64,000 nt of DNA from Ectothiorhodospiraceae bacterium BW-2 (GTDB lineage: Bacteria > Pseudomonadota > Gammaproteobacteria > Thiohalomonadales > Thiohalomonadaceae), in the NCBI GenBank assembly GCA_008375315.1, contig CP032507.1, positions 3,000,071-3,064,070 on the forward strand, in the 5' to 3' direction. Below the pieces are notes generated by a model. The model worked only from the letters and a program-made list of their open reading frames with translations, did not search any database and had not been told where the DNA came from. Positions 54,853 to 62,745 of this stretch are shown one piece after another. Position 1 is the stretch's first letter. Each line of letters opens with the position of its first letter. Both the position numbers and the translations under genes were made by a program.

Positions 54853-56430
54853 TTAGTCAGGATCGGGGTAGCGCTCCCGTACCGCGATAAACAGGGCTAG
54901 ATTCTCTTTCAGTAGCTGAACTAGTTTCGGATCGAAGTGCTCTCCCGCCTCACGGGTAATTAACTCCATGGTTTTATCGATACTCCACGGCTCTTTATAG
55001 CAGCGCTTGCTCTGTAGGGCGTCAAACACATCAGCTAGAGCGGTAATGCGGGCGGTAAGCTCGATCTCTTCGCTCTTTAGTCCGAGCGGGTAGCCCTTAC
55101 CATTCCACTTTTCGTGGTGTTGGCGGGCGATAGTGGCGGCAAGACGAATAGCATCTCGTTTGGAGCGGCCGAGCAGTTCGCCACCGATTTCGGCGTGTCG
55201 CTGCATAATAGTCCACTCCTCACTGTCGAGCTTACCGGGTTTATGCAAAATAGCGTCAGGGATACCGATTTTGCCAAAGTCGTGTAGTGGCGCGGCGATG
55301 AGTACCCGCCGACATAACTGCTCATCGAGCCCGACTAGACGCGCGAGTAGTTCGCTGTAAGCGGCGACACGATAGACATGGTTACCGGTCTCTTTGGAGC
55401 GGCGCTCAATCGCCTCCCCTAACATATAGACAATTTCGCTTTGAGTCTGCTCTACCTCTTCACGCAGCACGATATTTTGGTAGGCGATGCTAGCGTTGTG
55501 GCAAAAGAGCTTTACTAGCTCATAGTCGATATTGCTTAAACGGTGCGGGGTAGTGAGGTAGAGGACTCCCTCTCGTCCATTAGCGGGACTGAAGTAGGCG
55601 GTGTAGTGGTGTTCTGTCAGTATGTCGTGTTTATGCTGCAAACAGGCATCGATAGCGTTAATAATGTCGTCATCAAAGACATCGTGTGGATCGCGGTTCA
55701 TATAGGCCTCATAGTCACCTGTGGCGGCCGTAATGCGATTCTGTTCATCGTCACACTCCATAGCAAAGCAGCCGGTGTGAACAAAGAGGCTGTTTTTATC
55801 GAGGTAGAGTACCGCAACTAGCTGTTGTAGCACCCCCTGAATAAACTCCGGCAGATGCTGCGGTCGGAACAGCTCTCTGGAGGCGTTAATGACGCGGTGC
55901 AGCCCCTGCCGGTTCGCCTCTAGCGCCATAATATCCTGATAGGAGCGCAGCCCAGCCATAACGGTGGTATAGAGCTTTTGTGATGAGAGCTCGGTCTTCT
56001 CTTTATAGTCGTTAATATCGTAGTCACGAATAATAGAGCGCTCCGGGGCCTGTCCCGGCTGGCCGGTACGCAGCACTAGCCGAGTGGTGCGGTTTTGTAG
56101 ATCGTGACGAATGTGACGCACTAAATCGAGTCCGGCATGATCGGTCTCCATCACCACATCGATAAGTGCCAGCGCGATATCCTGCTCCTGCTGTAGCAGC
56201 GTTAGCGCTTCAGCGGCGGAGTAGGCGTGCAGAAAGTGGAGTGGCCGGCCATTAAACTCAAAGTTTTTCAGCGCTAAAGTGGTGACATCGTGCACACTGC
56301 TGTCATCATCGACCAGTAGCAGCTTCCAGCCGGGCACGACAGAGCGGCTCGGTGAAGGGGGGCGGGTGGCCGCCTCCTCTTCGTTATCGTTAGAAAACAT
56401 TATCTCATCCTCCTCCGGATTCATACTCAT
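54853..56430 (-). CDS. Response regulator: REC-DUF3369-HD-GYP phosphodiesterase
   Basis: A 525-aa output protein. REC domain (about 35-160) with phospho-acceptor Asp91 in ALIDVVM and the acidic triad DDD at 41-43. Next is a DUF3369 sensory-like domain (about 180-340). The HD-GYP domain starts about 350; HD is HDFGKIG (383-389) with the second metal ligands in QHHEKWNGKGYPLG, where GYP is at 446-448. It should degrade c-di-GMP when phosphorylated. The start overlaps the histidine kinase stop by four bases, so they form one system. Confidence 0.93.
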   Translation of the reverse strand: MSMNPEEDEIMFSNDNEEEAATRPPSPSRSVVPGWKLLLVDDDSSVHDVTTLALKNFEFNGRPLHFLHAYSAAEALTLLQQEQDIALALIDVVMETDHAGLDLVRHIRHDLQNRTTRLVLRTGQPGQAPERSIIRDYDINDYKEKTELSSQKLYTTVMAGLRSYQDIMALEANRQGLHRVINASRELFRPQHLPEFIQGVLQQLVAVLYLDKNSLFVHTGCFAMECDDEQNRITAATGDYEAYMNRDPHDVFDDDIINAIDACLQHKHDILTEHHYTAYFSPANGREGVLYLTTPHRLSNIDYELVKLFCHNASIAYQNIVLREEVEQTQSEIVYMLGEAIERRSKETGNHVYRVAAYSELLARLVGLDEQLCRRVLIAAPLHDFGKIGIPDAILHKPGKLDSEEWTIMQRHAEIGGELLGRSKRDAIRLAATIARQHHEKWNGKGYPLGLKSEEIELTARITALADVFDALQSKRCYKEPWSIDKTMELITREAGEHFDPKLVQLLKENLALFIAVRERYPDPD

Positions 56431-57986
56431 TCTCTCTTTTCGGGTAGTTGTATTTGGAATCGGCTATAACTGCCGACTTGACTGCTCACAGTGATAGAAC
56501 CTTGTAGCGTACTAGTAACTAGATTATAGACGATATGTAGCCCTAATCCGCTACCCCCGCTGTGGCGACGGGTGGTAAAAAAGGGGTCAAACAGGTGCTG
56601 CTGCACGGTTTCATCCATACCGTGGCCATTATCGAGATACTCAATCGTGAGATGAGCGTCGCTGCGGTAGGCGTCTATTGTAATAGTGCCCGTCTCATCT
56701 TCGTTAAAGGCGTGGATGAGTGAATTTAGTATCAGGTTGCTAATCATTTGGTAGATGGCCCCAGGATGGGTATAGAGGCTGAGATCAGCGGCAATCTGGT
56801 TTTCAACCGTTATCAGACGCCGTTTTAGTTTGGGGCGCAGGCTGAGGGTGATCTCATCAATATAGTGTCGTAGTCCGAGTTGACGCCACTGATCGCTGCC
56901 TTGATCCACAGCGACCTGTTTAAAGCTACGAATCAGCTCGGCAGCGCGTTGCAGGTTGCTCTGTAAAATATGGCACGCCTGCTCAGCATGGCTAATAAAT
57001 TGGCTGAAGTCGCCCTTTTTGAGGCTGTTGTGATCAAATTGGTGGCGAATTTGAGCGACCTCTTCGTTTAGGCTCGTGGTGGCGGTTAGGCCGACCCCGA
57101 TAGGGGTATTGATTTCGTGGGCGATGCCAGCAACTAGATTGCCAAGAGAGGCCATCTTCTCCGACTGCACTAGCTGCTGCTGCGCAGTCTGGAGGTGGTT
57201 AATAGTCTGCTGTAGATCTGCATTGCTCTGTTGCAACTCAAAAGTGCGTTTGGTCACTAATCGCTCCAGATCGGCGGTAAGCTCCTCTAGCTCCTCTTTT
57301 GCCACCATGGTTTCGTGCTGTTCCGCTAGGAGCTGTTGTTGGGTTTTAGCTGTTTGCAGGAGAATGGAGATCGCCAATAGCAGTGTCACAGGAAAGAGGC
57401 CGAACGCGACTAGCAGCGTGATATAGATACTGTTACGGTTACTCTCGGTCAGTCGCTGCTGGGTCGTATTGATGTGGTGTCGGGTGGTCTCAAACAGATT
57501 GTTAAAGGCTTGTGTCAGGCGGTATTGATCCCGAATCACATCATAAACCCCGGTTCTTAACGCCTCAGGAGTCGCCTCCTCCTCTAATAGCCGCACTACC
57601 CGATCCTGATTGAAAGAGGCGCGGCGCACGGTCGAGAGGAGTTGGTTAAAGGCGTGCTGTTGCGACTCGACGAGAGTGAGCGCTTCAAACTGCTCCCTTA
57701 GCTGAATAAAGTTGGAGGCGAGATAGCGATAGCGAGTGAGATACTCCTCCCGCACAAAGGGATCGTTATTCGTGGTGATAAACATCATGATAAAGACTCG
57801 CTCTAGGCCGATATCACGCATCTGCAAAATAGTCTGGCTAACATGATCTTGGTGAACAAAGAGCTGTTCGAGCTGACGATTACTGCGTTCGAGGTGGAAA
57901 ATACCGTAGCCGGTAACCACAATCGCACTAGTAAAGAGGATTGAAAAGAGCAGTGCTGCCGGTAGGGTGGGGCGAGATAGTCTCAT
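56427..57986 (-). CDS. Membrane sensor histidine kinase
   Basis: A 519-aa kinase. Membrane helices at about 9-28 and 187-210 flank a 155-residue helical periplasmic region that resembles four-helix chemoreceptor sensors. A coiled coil (about 215-275) leads to the HisKA region with the phospho-accepting His290 in GIAHEINTPIG. The ATPase part has NLILNSLIHAF (N box), DNGHGMDE (G1), DPFFTTR (F box) and GGSGLGLHI (G2). It should phosphorylate the HD-GYP regulator encoded next. Overlaps the ferredoxin gene by four bases upstream. Confidence 0.93.
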   Translation of the reverse strand: MRLSRPTLPAALLFSILFTSAIVVTGYGIFHLERSNRQLEQLFVHQDHVSQTILQMRDIGLERVFIMMFITTNNDPFVREEYLTRYRYLASNFIQLREQFEALTLVESQQHAFNQLLSTVRRASFNQDRVVRLLEEEATPEALRTGVYDVIRDQYRLTQAFNNLFETTRHHINTTQQRLTESNRNSIYITLLVAFGLFPVTLLLAISILLQTAKTQQQLLAEQHETMVAKEELEELTADLERLVTKRTFELQQSNADLQQTINHLQTAQQQLVQSEKMASLGNLVAGIAHEINTPIGVGLTATTSLNEEVAQIRHQFDHNSLKKGDFSQFISHAEQACHILQSNLQRAAELIRSFKQVAVDQGSDQWRQLGLRHYIDEITLSLRPKLKRRLITVENQIAADLSLYTHPGAIYQMISNLILNSLIHAFNEDETGTITIDAYRSDAHLTIEYLDNGHGMDETVQQHLFDPFFTTRRHSGGSGLGLHIVYNLVTSTLQGSITVSSQVGSYSRFQIQLPEKRE

Positions 57987-58258
57987 GGCTGTTGTTGTAG
58001 CCAGTGGGCCATTAGTTCGAGTAGGCGGGGGAGTTCGGTCTCGGTGATATGGTGCAGTAGCGGTCCATTGGGCACCAGACGCAGATTGGGGCCGTGCTGG
58101 CAGTGGCCGAGGCAGGCGATCCGCTCCATTGTAACCTGGGGGTAGTGGTGCTGTAGTAACGGCTCTAGTTGTGTCGCGACAACCTCTGCACCGCGAGCGT
58201 GGCAGGAGGGGGAGTGGCGACGCCGTTTGGTACAGATAAGCAGTGTAGGCTGGCTCAT
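57983..58258 (-). CDS. Thioredoxin-like [2Fe-2S] ferredoxin
   Basis: A 91-aa protein with cysteines at 9, 19, 49 and 53: CTKRRRHSPSC and CLGHCQHGPN. This C-x9-C and C-x3-C spacing is that of thioredoxin-like [2Fe-2S] ferredoxins, also found in NuoE-like and hydrogenase subunits. I start it at ATG 58258, which has AGAGG eight bases upstream; an upstream ATG at 58300 has no ribosome site. The stop overlaps the kinase start (ATGA). Joining a ferredoxin to a kinase and HD-GYP regulator in one overlapped set suggests redox input to the signalling pair, an inference. Confidence 0.8.
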   Translation of the reverse strand: MSQPTLLICTKRRRHSPSCHARGAEVVATQLEPLLQHHYPQVTMERIACLGHCQHGPNLRLVPNGPLLHHITETELPRLLELMAHWLQQQP

Positions 58259-58393
58259 TTTAGGGGCCTCTATTCTCCGCATCGTGGGGTTTATTGTCAT
58301 GGTAAGGCTTTTTTTGTGCCCTTTAATCTGCCACTATAAGCGCAATTTTGCAAACAGTTGGTCTATTAATCGAACGGAGTAAAGGGTAACACC

Positions 58394-59326
58394 ATGAAAT
58401 TGGCAATGATTGGACTGGGTCGAATGGGTGGCAACATGGCGCTGCGCTTAGCTCGCGCAGGGCATGAGGTGCTCGCTTATGCGCGTAGCCGTGAGACCGC
58501 CGAAGCGCTAGCGGCTGAGGAGGCTAATATCAGCATCTGCGATAACTTTCAGCAGTTGGTGAACGATTTTCCCTCACCACGAGTCGTCTGGTTAATGATT
58601 CCCTACGAGGCGGTCGATGAGACGATAGAGCAGCTCATTGATGCCGGACTGGATCGCGGTGATGTGATTATTGATGGGGGCAACTCTAACTATAAAGCGT
58701 CGCAGCGACGCGCTGAGAGGTTGCAACGACTTGATATCCATTTTATTGATGCCGGAACCTCAGGGGGGGTCTGGGGGTTGGAGAACGGTTACTCAATGAT
58801 GTGTGGCGGCACGAAAGAGGCGTTCGCCCTGATTGAGCCGGTGGTGAAATCGCTCGCTCCGGCAGAGGATAAGGGGTGGGGGCATGTCGGCCCGGCCGGT
58901 GCCGGCCACTATACCAAGATGATCCACAATGGCATTGAGTACGGCATGATGCAGGCGCTGGCGGAGGGGCTGGAGCTGTTGGATGCGAAACAGGAGTTTG
59001 AGCTCGACCTATTGCAGATAGCTAAGCTGTGGCAGCACGGCAGTGTGGTGCGCTCTTGGCTGCTCGACCTAACTGCCGATGCGTTGCAACGCGATCCCCA
59101 CTTAGAGCAGATTAGTGACTGGGTGGCCGACTCTGGTGAGGGGCGTTGGACTGTGCAGGAGTCGATTGATGCCGCCGTACCGGCACCGGTCTTATCGCTG
59201 GCGCTAATGATGCGGTTTCGCTCCCGTCAGGAGAGCTCGCTGGCAGGGCGGGCACTGGCGGCGATGCGAGCGGGGTTTGGGGGACACGCGACTAAACCGG
59301 CAGAGCCTGAGAGTCACAGGAGTTAA
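58394..59326 (+). CDS. gnd: 6-phosphogluconate dehydrogenase, short (NAD-type) form
   Basis: Oxidatively decarboxylates 6-phosphogluconate to ribulose 5-phosphate. The N-terminal Rossmann fold is MKLAMIGLGRMGGNMALRLA; active-site blocks are IIDGGNSNYKASQRRAERLQ, DAGTSGGVWGLENGYSMMCG and GHYTKMIHNGIEYGMMQALA. 310 aa is the length of the short YqeC/GndA type, usually NAD-preferring, not the 468-aa E. coli Gnd. Cofactor use is inferred. CGGAGTAAAGGG precedes the ATG. First gene of a gnd-zwf-pgl operon, two bases before zwf. Confidence 0.93.
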   Translation: MKLAMIGLGRMGGNMALRLARAGHEVLAYARSRETAEALAAEEANISICDNFQQLVNDFPSPRVVWLMIPYEAVDETIEQLIDAGLDRGDVIIDGGNSNYKASQRRAERLQRLDIHFIDAGTSGGVWGLENGYSMMCGGTKEAFALIEPVVKSLAPAEDKGWGHVGPAGAGHYTKMIHNGIEYGMMQALAEGLELLDAKQEFELDLLQIAKLWQHGSVVRSWLLDLTADALQRDPHLEQISDWVADSGEGRWTVQESIDAAVPAPVLSLALMMRFRSRQESSLAGRALAAMRAGFGGHATKPAEPESHRS

Positions 59327-59328
59327 AG

Positions 59329-60837
59329 ATGGCCACTGATGCGAACTGCCACTGTGGCTCGGGGGCGGCGCAGCTACCACCACCGGCTAATTTAGTTATC
59401 TTTGGGGCGACCGGCGACTTAACTAAGCGCAAGCTCATGCCGGCGTTGTTACGAATGTTGCGCTGCGGTCTGCTCCACCCCGATAGCCAGATTGTCGGCG
59501 TGGTACGAGGTCAGGTCGATAGCTGGCGAGAGAGTATCGCTCAGGCGCTGTTAGACTACTCCCCAGCACCGAAACCGACCCGCGCTGAGGTAGAACAGCT
59601 ACAGGCGATGTTAGTCCCGGTCGAGGGGGCATTGGAGGAGAGGGCGACCTATCAACAGTTGGCTGAGTCACTGAAGATCTATCACGATGCCCAACCGGCA
59701 CTCTTCTACTGCGCTATTCCGCCGCAGTGGTATGAGACGGTGATCAATCAACTCGGGGAGGCTGGACTCGCCGATGAGCAGTATGGCTATCGTCGCATTG
59801 TGATCGAGAAGCCGTTTGGTCACGATCTCAAATCGGCTTTCACTCTGAACCGAATTTTGTGGCAATACTTTAAAGAGACGCAAATCTACCGTATCGACCA
59901 CTATCTGGGCAAAGAGAGTGTGCAAAATCTGTTTGTGTTCCGCTTTGCAAACTCGATTCTGGAGCCCCTATGGAACCGTAACTATATCGACCATATCCAG
60001 ATTTCAGCCGCCGAGACACTCGGTGTGGAGTATCGCGCCCCCTACTATGAGAAGGCAGGAGCCCTGCGGGATATGATTCAGAGCCATCTGATGCAGGTGA
60101 TGACGCTAGTGGCGATGGAACCGCCAGTCGCCTTTAGCGCCGACGATATTCGGGCCGAGAAGGTGAAGGTATTACGGGCGATTAGAGCGCTTACGCCAGA
60201 GGATGTGCCCAAACAGACCTTAGCGGCGCAATACGCCTCAGGGGTCGATAGTGACGGTCATCCGATTCGGGCCTACTGTACCGAAGAGGGGGTAGCGGCC
60301 GATTCGGTGACCGATACCTTTGCGGCGGTTAAGTTCTATATCGATAACTGGCGCTGGCGCGGAGTGCCGTTTGTGCTCTGGAGTGGTAAGCGGCTGCCGA
60401 AAAGGGTCTCAGAGGTGGTGATTCGATTTAAGCAGCCGGCACACAACCTCTTTGGCGAGAGTAATCGGCTCGCTACCCATCCTAATACCCTTATCTTTCG
60501 GTTGCAGCCCGATGAGGGGATGACGCTGCGAATGAACGCTAAACTACCCGGCTTAACGACCGATATGCAGCGACTGGAGATGCGAGCCCCCTATCAGAGT
60601 GATGAGAACCATATCTACGATGCGTATGAGATTCTACTTCACGATGTGCTGCTCGGAGAGGCGACCCTCTTCTCCCACGCTGAAGAGGTCGAGAACTCGT
60701 GGCGAATGGTCGAGCCGATTATGCAGCACTGGTCACAACACTTCTCTATTAATCGCTATCGAGCGGCGACTTGGGATATTCCCGGTATGGATCAGCTATT
60801 AAATGACTGTATTAATGGCTGGTATCGCCCAGTCTAG
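59329..60837 (+). CDS. zwf: Glucose-6-phosphate 1-dehydrogenase
   Basis: First step of the oxidative pentose-phosphate pathway, making NADPH. LVIFGATGDLTKRKLMPALL (22-41) binds the nucleotide, RIDHYLGKESVQN near 190 is the catalytic signature with the active-site His-Tyr-Leu-Gly-Lys. 502 aa (491 in E. coli). The N-terminal ATDANCHCGSGAAQ with two cysteines is an extension not needed for catalysis. CAGGAGTTAAAG precedes the ATG. Ends 31 bases before pgl. Confidence 0.97.
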   Translation: MATDANCHCGSGAAQLPPPANLVIFGATGDLTKRKLMPALLRMLRCGLLHPDSQIVGVVRGQVDSWRESIAQALLDYSPAPKPTRAEVEQLQAMLVPVEGALEERATYQQLAESLKIYHDAQPALFYCAIPPQWYETVINQLGEAGLADEQYGYRRIVIEKPFGHDLKSAFTLNRILWQYFKETQIYRIDHYLGKESVQNLFVFRFANSILEPLWNRNYIDHIQISAAETLGVEYRAPYYEKAGALRDMIQSHLMQVMTLVAMEPPVAFSADDIRAEKVKVLRAIRALTPEDVPKQTLAAQYASGVDSDGHPIRAYCTEEGVAADSVTDTFAAVKFYIDNWRWRGVPFVLWSGKRLPKRVSEVVIRFKQPAHNLFGESNRLATHPNTLIFRLQPDEGMTLRMNAKLPGLTTDMQRLEMRAPYQSDENHIYDAYEILLHDVLLGEATLFSHAEEVENSWRMVEPIMQHWSQHFSINRYRAATWDIPGMDQLLNDCINGWYRPV

Positions 60838-60868
60838 TTTCAATACTGAGTGTGAGTCTATCGCTATC

Positions 60869-61591
60869 ATGCAACAACGACATAAATATTTTTGGCATAT
60901 CGCCACCCATCCTACCGACTGGGCGCGGCTTATTGCGACCAAAATGGCTGAGACTGCCCTAGAGGCGATCCGTGCTCGGGGGATCTGCCATCTGGTACTT
61001 CCTGGGGGGACGACCCCAAAACCGATCGTCGAAGCGCTACTCGACAGAGAGCTGCCGTGGGAGCGGTTTGAGTTCTATCTGACCGATGAGCGTTGCGTTC
61101 GTAAAGGGAGTGCTGAGCGCAATGATCAACTCTTTACCTACATGCTTGAGCAGCAGCCGGCCTTTAGTCCCGACCAGTTCCATCCGATGATGGCGGAGCG
61201 GGGGCCAAAAAACGGGGCTGCGGCGATGCGGCGTAAACTCTTTTCAGTGGTACCGTTTGATCTGGTTGTCACCGGTCTAGGGGAGGATGGCCACACCGCC
61301 AGCCTCTTTCCTGACGATAGCGCAGCGCTAGAGAGCAAAGATAGTGTGGTGGCGATCTATGATGCCCCTAAACCGCCCCCTAATCGCATCTCTTTGGGGC
61401 TATTTCGGCTCCGTAGCGCCCGAGAACGGATCGTGATCGCCCGAGGTGCCGGTAAGCGGGAGATTATTCGCCGCATTCGTGCCGGAGAGCGCTTTCCGGT
61501 CACCGAGATTCGACCTAACCACTGGTTTGTTGATCACGAAGCGCTACCGCTGCAGCCGCCAGAGCCGAACCCTAACGACCCGCTAGTTTAA
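60869..61591 (+). CDS. pgl: 6-phosphogluconolactonase
   Basis: Hydrolyses 6-phosphogluconolactone between Zwf and Gnd. DevB-type protein: VLPGGTTPKPIVEALLDREL, FYLTDERCVRKGSAERNDQL, and VVTGLGEDGHTASLFPDD are the family motifs. I use ATG 60869 (MQQRHKYFWHIA, 240 aa); an in-frame start at 60803 inside zwf adds 22 residues unlike the family. The ribosome site is weak, so translation may depend on coupling to zwf. The 3' end overlaps the convergent membrane protein gene by 20 bases. Confidence 0.92.
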   Translation: MQQRHKYFWHIATHPTDWARLIATKMAETALEAIRARGICHLVLPGGTTPKPIVEALLDRELPWERFEFYLTDERCVRKGSAERNDQLFTYMLEQQPAFSPDQFHPMMAERGPKNGAAAMRRKLFSVVPFDLVVTGLGEDGHTASLFPDDSAALESKDSVVAIYDAPKPPPNRISLGLFRLRSARERIVIARGAGKREIIRRIRAGERFPVTEIRPNHWFVDHEALPLQPPEPNPNDPLV

Positions 61592-62333
61592 GGCCATCAA
61601 AAATAGCATCGAGATCAAAATCTTTCAGCGCTAGCGGATCGTTGCTCTTAAGATCGGCGCTAGCTTGCTGGGTGTGGGGGGTGCGCCTGACCGACTTAAG
61701 GTTCAGATGGATCGTTTCGGGGCGAATGCCGTACTCGACTCCCGGCACTGGGCTACTCTCGACCACCGATAGCAGCTTGCTCTTTAGAGTGTTGATATCG
61801 TCATCGTTCATGAGCTGACCCTCAGCTAGAAAGTCGGCGAAGCTAGGGTCTCGTTTGGAGGCGGCAAATAGAGTTCGCTGTAGCTGCTCCTCTAGCTCCT
61901 TTTCGATGCGGTTAAAGCGAGCGGCGACTCTACGCCCCATATCATCAGCCGAGAGGCGACGCTCAAAGGTGACGGTCACATAGCGCCACTCGTTAGGGGT
62001 ATAGAAGCAGATGGTGGTCTCTAGCGGTTGAGCCAGTGGTACCCAGTAGGCGATCTGGTTGCCAAATAGCGCCCGAAACGGTAGTTCGTGTGGTAGGCAG
62101 GCGCGTTCATTGCGCAAGATGGCGAACCCCTCTTGCAGTTTGGCAGCGATAATTGCTCGTGGTATCGCAGCGACGACCAGCGCGGTGACGGTGGCATGGG
62201 CAATCACTACCGCCTGCATCTCGTGGTTGTCGATCCACTCCCCCCCTAGCATCGTTAACAGTAGATAGTCGAGTGTGGCCGCCATGAGTGGCAGAATAAA
62301 GTCGATGAGATAGCGCACCTTCTCCGGTATCAT
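61572..62333 (-). CDS. Unrecognised membrane-anchored protein
   Basis: A 253-aa protein that I do not recognise. Two hydrophobic N-terminal segments (about 9-27, with LIDFILPLMAATLDYLLLTM, and 41-63, with AVVIAHATVTALVVAAIPRA) are followed by a charged, probably cytoplasmic domain with a helical stretch (RRVAARFNRIEKELEEQLQR). The tail is rich in Asp, Lys and Ser (DLKSNDPLALKDFDLDAIFD). No enzyme motif seen. GCTTATGATACCGG surrounds the start, with no strong ribosome site. It is convergent with pgl and divergent from moaD. Confidence 0.65.
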   Translation of the reverse strand: MIPEKVRYLIDFILPLMAATLDYLLLTMLGGEWIDNHEMQAVVIAHATVTALVVAAIPRAIIAAKLQEGFAILRNERACLPHELPFRALFGNQIAYWVPLAQPLETTICFYTPNEWRYVTVTFERRLSADDMGRRVAARFNRIEKELEEQLQRTLFAASKRDPSFADFLAEGQLMNDDDINTLKSKLLSVVESSPVPGVEYGIRPETIHLNLKSVRRTPHTQQASADLKSNDPLALKDFDLDAIFDGLKLAGR

Positions 62334-62401
62334 AAGCTCGTCACTCCGTTGGTTAGGATGAATTATTTGGGGTACAATGGCCGCCCCGTCCGGAGGTCAA
62401 A

Positions 62402-62430
62402 CTGTCAGCCACCGGAGGGGGGAGTATAAT
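62402..62430 (+). promoter_or_regulatory. Sigma-70 promoter for moaD
   Basis: CTGTCA (62402-62407) and a perfect TATAAT (62425-62430) with a 17-base spacer, 38 bases before the moaD ATG. Four of six matches at -35. Confidence 0.6.
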
Positions 62431-62467
62431 CGCCCAAGGGGCAACGAATAAAGAGGGGAGAGTAAGA

Positions 62468-62701
62468 ATGACCGTTAGAGTAAAATTTTTTGCCTCGCTG
62501 AGGGAGCAGGTCGGTTGCGAAGGGGCAACGGTAGAGATTGGCGAGAGCGCTACGGTGGCTGATATCTGGTTAATGGCCTCGGGGGGGCGGCCTATGCCGG
62601 CTCACACCCTCACTTCGCGCAATCAGGACTACTGCTCGCTGCACGACAGGGTAGAGAGTGGCGATGAGATCGCCTTCTTTCCACCTGTCACCGGAGGGTG
62701 A
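62468..62701 (+). CDS. moaD: Molybdopterin synthase small subunit
   Basis: Ubiquitin-like sulfur carrier for molybdopterin synthesis. MTVRVKFFASLREQVGCEG at the start and the C-terminal EIAFFPPVTGG with the terminal Gly-Gly that is adenylated and thiocarboxylated. 77 aa, like E. coli MoaD (81). AGAGGGGAGAGTAAG precedes the ATG. The usual moaE partner does not follow; a YcjX-type gene does. It has its own promoter, so it may act alone with moaE elsewhere. Confidence 0.93.
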   Translation: MTVRVKFFASLREQVGCEGATVEIGESATVADIWLMASGGRPMPAHTLTSRNQDYCSLHDRVESGDEIAFFPPVTGG

Positions 62702-62745
62702 TCGCAAAAGTTGAGTTTAATCGAATCGAACAGGGAGTTGTGACC

